Assembly: GCF_900168045.1 (NCBI RefSeq)
Contig: NZ_FUYY01000005.1
Coordinates: 124,001 to 188,000 of the forward strand
Length of the DNA stretch: 64,000 bases
Source of the DNA: Salegentibacter holothuriorum
GTDB lineage: Bacteria; Bacteroidota; Bacteroidia; Flavobacteriales; Flavobacteriaceae
Direction of reading: 5' to 3'
Shown: positions 61,579 through 64,000 of the stretch, piece after piece
Position numbering within the stretch: position 1 is the stretch's first letter
How the letters are laid out: the number at the start of each line of letters is the position of its first letter
The notes under the pieces: generated by a model
Database searches by the model: none
Seen by the model: the letters and a program-made list of their open reading frames with translations, nothing else
What the model was told of the DNA's origin: nothing
Program-made: the position numbers and the translations under genes

Positions 61579-62040
61579 ATGAGGTTACAATTCTTGCTTT
61601 ATTGATGTTTTATTCTTTTTAAAGCAATTTTACTAATGCTCAAAAAAATTGCGTAAAAAAACCGGTTTTCGAATTGAAACATTTAAACGATAGCGATAGA
61701 TTTTCTAATAATAGAATAAACTGGGTAGCACAGGATAACTTTCCTGATATTTGAGCTGCAATACAGTTTGGTATTAAAAAGTATTATGGTGAAAAAAAGA
61801 TCTATACGCTGGGGGAGAATACTTCAATTTTTGATTTACAGGTTATTGGTGTCGCCAAAATATTATGGCTATGAGTAAAAGAACTTTATAACATCAAAAG
61901 ATTGGGGATAGTTTTGAGTTTTTTTTTTGAGGAAACTGAAGAGTTCTGTTAAAAAGAATTATGCAGTTTTTAGCATTTCTAATTCCGATTCCGGGGATTT
62001 TGGATAGGAGGTAGTGCAGGTAATTACTAGATATTAACTT
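61579..62040 (+). pseudogene. decayed propeller-type (hybrid two-component) regulator, N-terminal remnant
   Basis: A start (ATG at 61579) and signal-like stretch MRLQFLLY run into a TGA and a frame change. From 61671 the frame reads ELKHLNDSDRFSNNRINWVA, then QDNFPDI, a TGA (61752), AAIQFGIKKYYGEKK and IYTLGENTSIFDLQVIG, then a second TGA (61872). This is the opening of a two-component regulator propeller domain (usual text: GLSNN-x-V, QD-x-G-x-IW-x-GT-x-x-G). After frame shifts, a second blade appears near 61955-62020 (VFSISNSDSGDF, FWIGGSAGNY). Intact proteins of this kind are ~1350 residues with kinase and AraC domains; none of that remains. It probably once controlled one of the flanking PULs. 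Confidence 0.72.
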
Positions 62041-62667
62041 TTAAACGTTTGGAAATTAAAGAATAATGGAAGAGCAATTAATAAAAATCCTTTCTGTCGT
62101 TAAAAAAAGTTTAAGGACGATTAATAAATATAAAACCTAAATATTTTTATTGGTTTAAAGCTCGTGAGCAATTATTTAGCTGTGCGTAAAATGTTTGTAT
62201 TAAAGTAGTAGTCACAAAAGGCAGTTTTTTTGTAGAGCTAATTTTATTCTTCAGGGAATAAAATGATAATAGTTGTATTTAGCACCTATAGGCAGTAGCA
62301 GTTATGTTTTTCGCTATTTGTTATAAGCATTATGCTGCCACCAATAAACAGTTTACACTCAATGATCTTATTAAGCTACATTTAATACCACTAGCTTAAA
62401 AGACATATGTTTGATCATTTAGGCTTGTACGATCAAAAGCTACAATGCATTACGGCAGCTATCGGCCATGTTAACGAAAAAATTATACCGATTTAGAAGA
62501 AATGTAAATCAATTAATTATCAATAATTTTAGTTAATTAGTTATGTACTGGTTTGGTTTGCTTTATAGAGCTTTAGCTCAGATAATCTCGATGATATCGG
62601 AATCGTATGTAGAATATTTCTTAAAACGTAAACACCTTTTTAAATTTAAGATTATTTAAGCGCCGAG
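62041..62667. other. degenerate non-coding stretch
   Basis: About 630 nt with stop codons in all frames and no motif I can name. It lies between two pieces of pseudogene and is probably further eroded coding DNA. Short in-frame islands (for example YVEYFLKRKHLFKFKII near 62600) are not enough for an identification. Confidence 0.5.
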
Positions 62668-62895
62668 GGTGGATGGCACGAGATCTGATACGATTTTTTT
62701 AGATCAGTTTGGGAAACATTAAATCAATGAAGAGGTTTAATTTTTTGATGCCTGAATGGATGAGGTTACTACGGAATTAGGATTGGTAGCTATGGTGCAA
62801 AACCCCAGGAAGTATAGAATAACAAGGGGGACTCTTTGCTTTTTATTATTAAAGATAGCTCAAAAAGTGTTTCTGCTAGAAAAGAATTATTATAA
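62668..62895 (+). pseudogene. unidentified gene remnant with in-frame stops
   Basis: One frame holds coding-like text for 75 codons before TAA (GWHEI, YDFFRSVWETLNQ, GYYGIRIGSYGAKPQEV, GDSLLFIIKDSSKSVSARKE) but is broken by four TGA and one TAG. Most of the TGA codons fall where a tryptophan (TGG) would read well. The family was not recognised. It may be the C-terminal end of the same decayed region or of a separate lost gene. Confidence 0.45.
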
Positions 62896-62901
62896 GTAAA
62901 A

Positions 62902-62930
62902 AGGCCATCTAAATTAGTTTTAGATGGCCT
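62902..62930 (-). terminator. intrinsic terminator after the partial SusD gene
   Basis: 12-bp arms, AGGCCATCTAAA at 62902-62913 and complement at 62919-62930, 5-nt loop. On the minus strand it is followed by TTTTTAC. It lies 61 nt past the SusD stop, showing that this SusD is the last gene of its transcript. Confidence 0.85.
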
Positions 62931-62990
62931 CTTTAGGCTAACTCAATCTTTTTAAATTGAATTAAAGTTGCTATTGCTAAAAATACTTAC

Positions 62991-64000
62991 TTAGAATTCG
63001 GCACTGGTACCAGCTTCTTTAGACCATCCTGGATTTTGGTAAATTGCAGATCCATCTCCTGTTTCAGTTATTAGAAAATGTTCGGTGGCAATGGGCTCTA
63101 AATAATGAGCATCTGCCCACGAATAACCATCGCTAACCGGGTTTCCAGAACCTAAATTGATTCTATATGGCATTAAATATTTACTTTCGTCGCTACTTGA
63201 AACATTAGGAACTCCAGAATCTCCTGGTTCAATTAGGGTAGAGTTACCTTCATCGTCTAGATACCAATCTTCCATAGGACCCCATAATTTGAAACCTTTA
63301 ATAATGTGAGGATTGTCTTGTAATTGGTCAAGTGCTCTCCATCGTTTAAGATCAAACAAACGCATTCCTTCTGCTATTAATTCTCCGCGTCGCTCTCTTC
63401 TAATATTATATAGAATAGGATCGTCCAAAAGTTGCCCCGCAGAATGGGCAGCAAAATCATTTTCTGCCTCTTTAGAGATATCTGTAGCAGCAACGGTTAT
63501 CGAGAAGTCCGGTTCTATGCCTGCTCTTTCACGAATAGCTTTCCAGTATTCGGTGGCTTTGGTATTAAGACTTCCTTCTTTTAAATAGGAAGCTTCTATA
63601 TAATTGAGATAGGCTTCGGTAGCTCTAAAAACGATACTTCCAGTTGAACCACTATTGCCATCAACATTGCTTTGAAGGTAGGATAATCCTTTTTTAACTG
63701 AATAACCGGTAACATCCTTGGTTTCCTGCAAACCTGTAATTTCAGGTTTTTGGATTAGGAGCGGGTCTCCATTGGTATCGGTCGCATCAGTAAGTCTAAG
63801 TTCTCCCGGTTGTTTCATAAAAAGTTGAAGCCTTAGATCGCGATTTTCCTTTACATCATCAATAAAATCATCACCGGCATATCCAGAACCATCAGCATAA
63901 ATAGGTAATCCGTTTCTCATTAAGAAGTTATCAACAAAGCTTCTTGTATATCCCGAGTTACCTCCATTTTGGTTTAAATAATGATTAACGTTGTGATTAA
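62991..64000 (-). CDS. SusD/RagB-family lipoprotein, N-terminus outside window
   Basis: C-terminal ~336 residues; the frame stays open to the right edge (the text NHYLNQNGGNSGYTRSFVDN precedes the internal methionine at 63920), so the true start is beyond the window. Blocks: NGLPIYADGSGYAGD, FRATEAYLNYIEASYLKEGS, NIRRERRGELIAEGMRLFDL and the end YQNPGWSKEAGTSAEF. It is clearly a paralogue of the SusD at 53872. A SusC partner is expected immediately to the right. No enzyme genes follow it, because a terminator and then pseudogene debris come next. Confidence 0.93.
   Translation of the reverse strand, partial: NHNVNHYLNQNGGNSGYTRSFVDNFLMRNGLPIYADGSGYAGDDFIDDVKENRDLRLQLFMKQPGELRLTDATDTNGDPLLIQKPEITGLQETKDVTGYSVKKGLSYLQSNVDGNSGSTGSIVFRATEAYLNYIEASYLKEGSLNTKATEYWKAIRERAGIEPDFSITVAATDISKEAENDFAAHSAGQLLDDPILYNIRRERRGELIAEGMRLFDLKRWRALDQLQDNPHIIKGFKLWGPMEDWYLDDEGNSTLIEPGDSGVPNVSSSDESKYLMPYRINLGSGNPVSDGYSWADAHYLEPIATEHFLITETGDGSAIYQNPGWSKEAGTSAEF

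Noticed and set aside
61671-62895. TGA read as tryptophan (alternative code or recoding)
   Set aside because: Intact genes of the window use TGG for Trp and TGA as stop (for example the lactonase stop at 2742-2744 and the fucP stop at 10842-10844). The region also has frame shifts and TAG/TAA stops, so ordinary decay explains it.

Overview
The window is AT-rich DNA from a Bacteroidota bacterium, most likely a marine member of the Flavobacteriaceae (a relative of the Zunongwangia/Gramella/Salegentibacter group; the genus is a guess). The signs are three SusC/SusD loci (one cut by the window edge), an ECF sigma/FecR pair, TAnnTTTG-type promoters, sulfatases and glycoside hydrolases with lipoprotein signals, and a decayed propeller-type sensor regulator. 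No rRNA, tRNA, CRISPR array, prophage or insertion sequence was seen.

Layout. (1) 1-12406, plus strand: a fucose locus. It has two GH29 and one GH95 alpha-L-fucosidases, an S1 sulfatase, a FucP-type importer, a mutarotase, and enzymes of the non-phosphorylating L-fucose route: an SDR dehydrogenase, a fuconolactonase-like amidohydrolase, an FAH-family hydrolase and an FMN L-lactate-oxidising enzyme. Fuconate dehydratase and one dehydrogenase are not in the window. (2) 12420-18500: small accessory genes among copies of a roughly 98-bp structured repeat. They are a lone PAS protein, a 40-residue basic protein with a structured leader, a Crp/Fnr regulator, periplasmic hydroxyisourate hydrolase, an MFS transporter behind a strong RNA-like fold, a nucleoside deaminase, a double-META lipoprotein and a GlcG-like protein. 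(3) 18613-26401: an AraC regulator, then a TolC/HlyD/14-TM MFS efflux system, a small membrane protein, a serine beta-lactamase-fold hydrolase and an SDR; a 59-residue membrane protein converges on them. (4) 26799-41569: a SusC/SusD system controlled by ECF sigma/FecR and surrounded by thiol and peptide genes rather than glycoside hydrolases: an M16 peptidase, DsbD, a cysteine-desulfurase-like PLP enzyme and a TlpA-type thioredoxin lipoprotein. (5) 41994-61279, minus strand: a polysaccharide utilisation locus with BACON-GH16, SusC, SusD, two sulfatases, GH20, GH16, GH2 and a second GH20. (6) 61579-62895: pseudogene debris, including a propeller-type regulator. (7) 62991-64000: the C-terminal part of another SusD.

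How the genes work together. The set in region 5 fits stepwise degradation of a sulfated beta-galactose/N-acetylglucosamine glycan such as keratan sulfate, poly-LacNAc or mucin O-glycan. The fucose locus could deal with fucosyl caps of the same material or with algal fucans. Region 4 looks like uptake and breakdown of a cysteine- or disulfide-containing peptide; this is an inference from gene content.

The observations most worth a second look are the thiol/peptide SusCD locus, the repeat family with compensatory base changes, the palindrome TTGAC-N4-GTCAA next to the Crp/Fnr gene, and two unassigned RNA-like folds. All functional calls come from reading motifs by eye; no database search was run.
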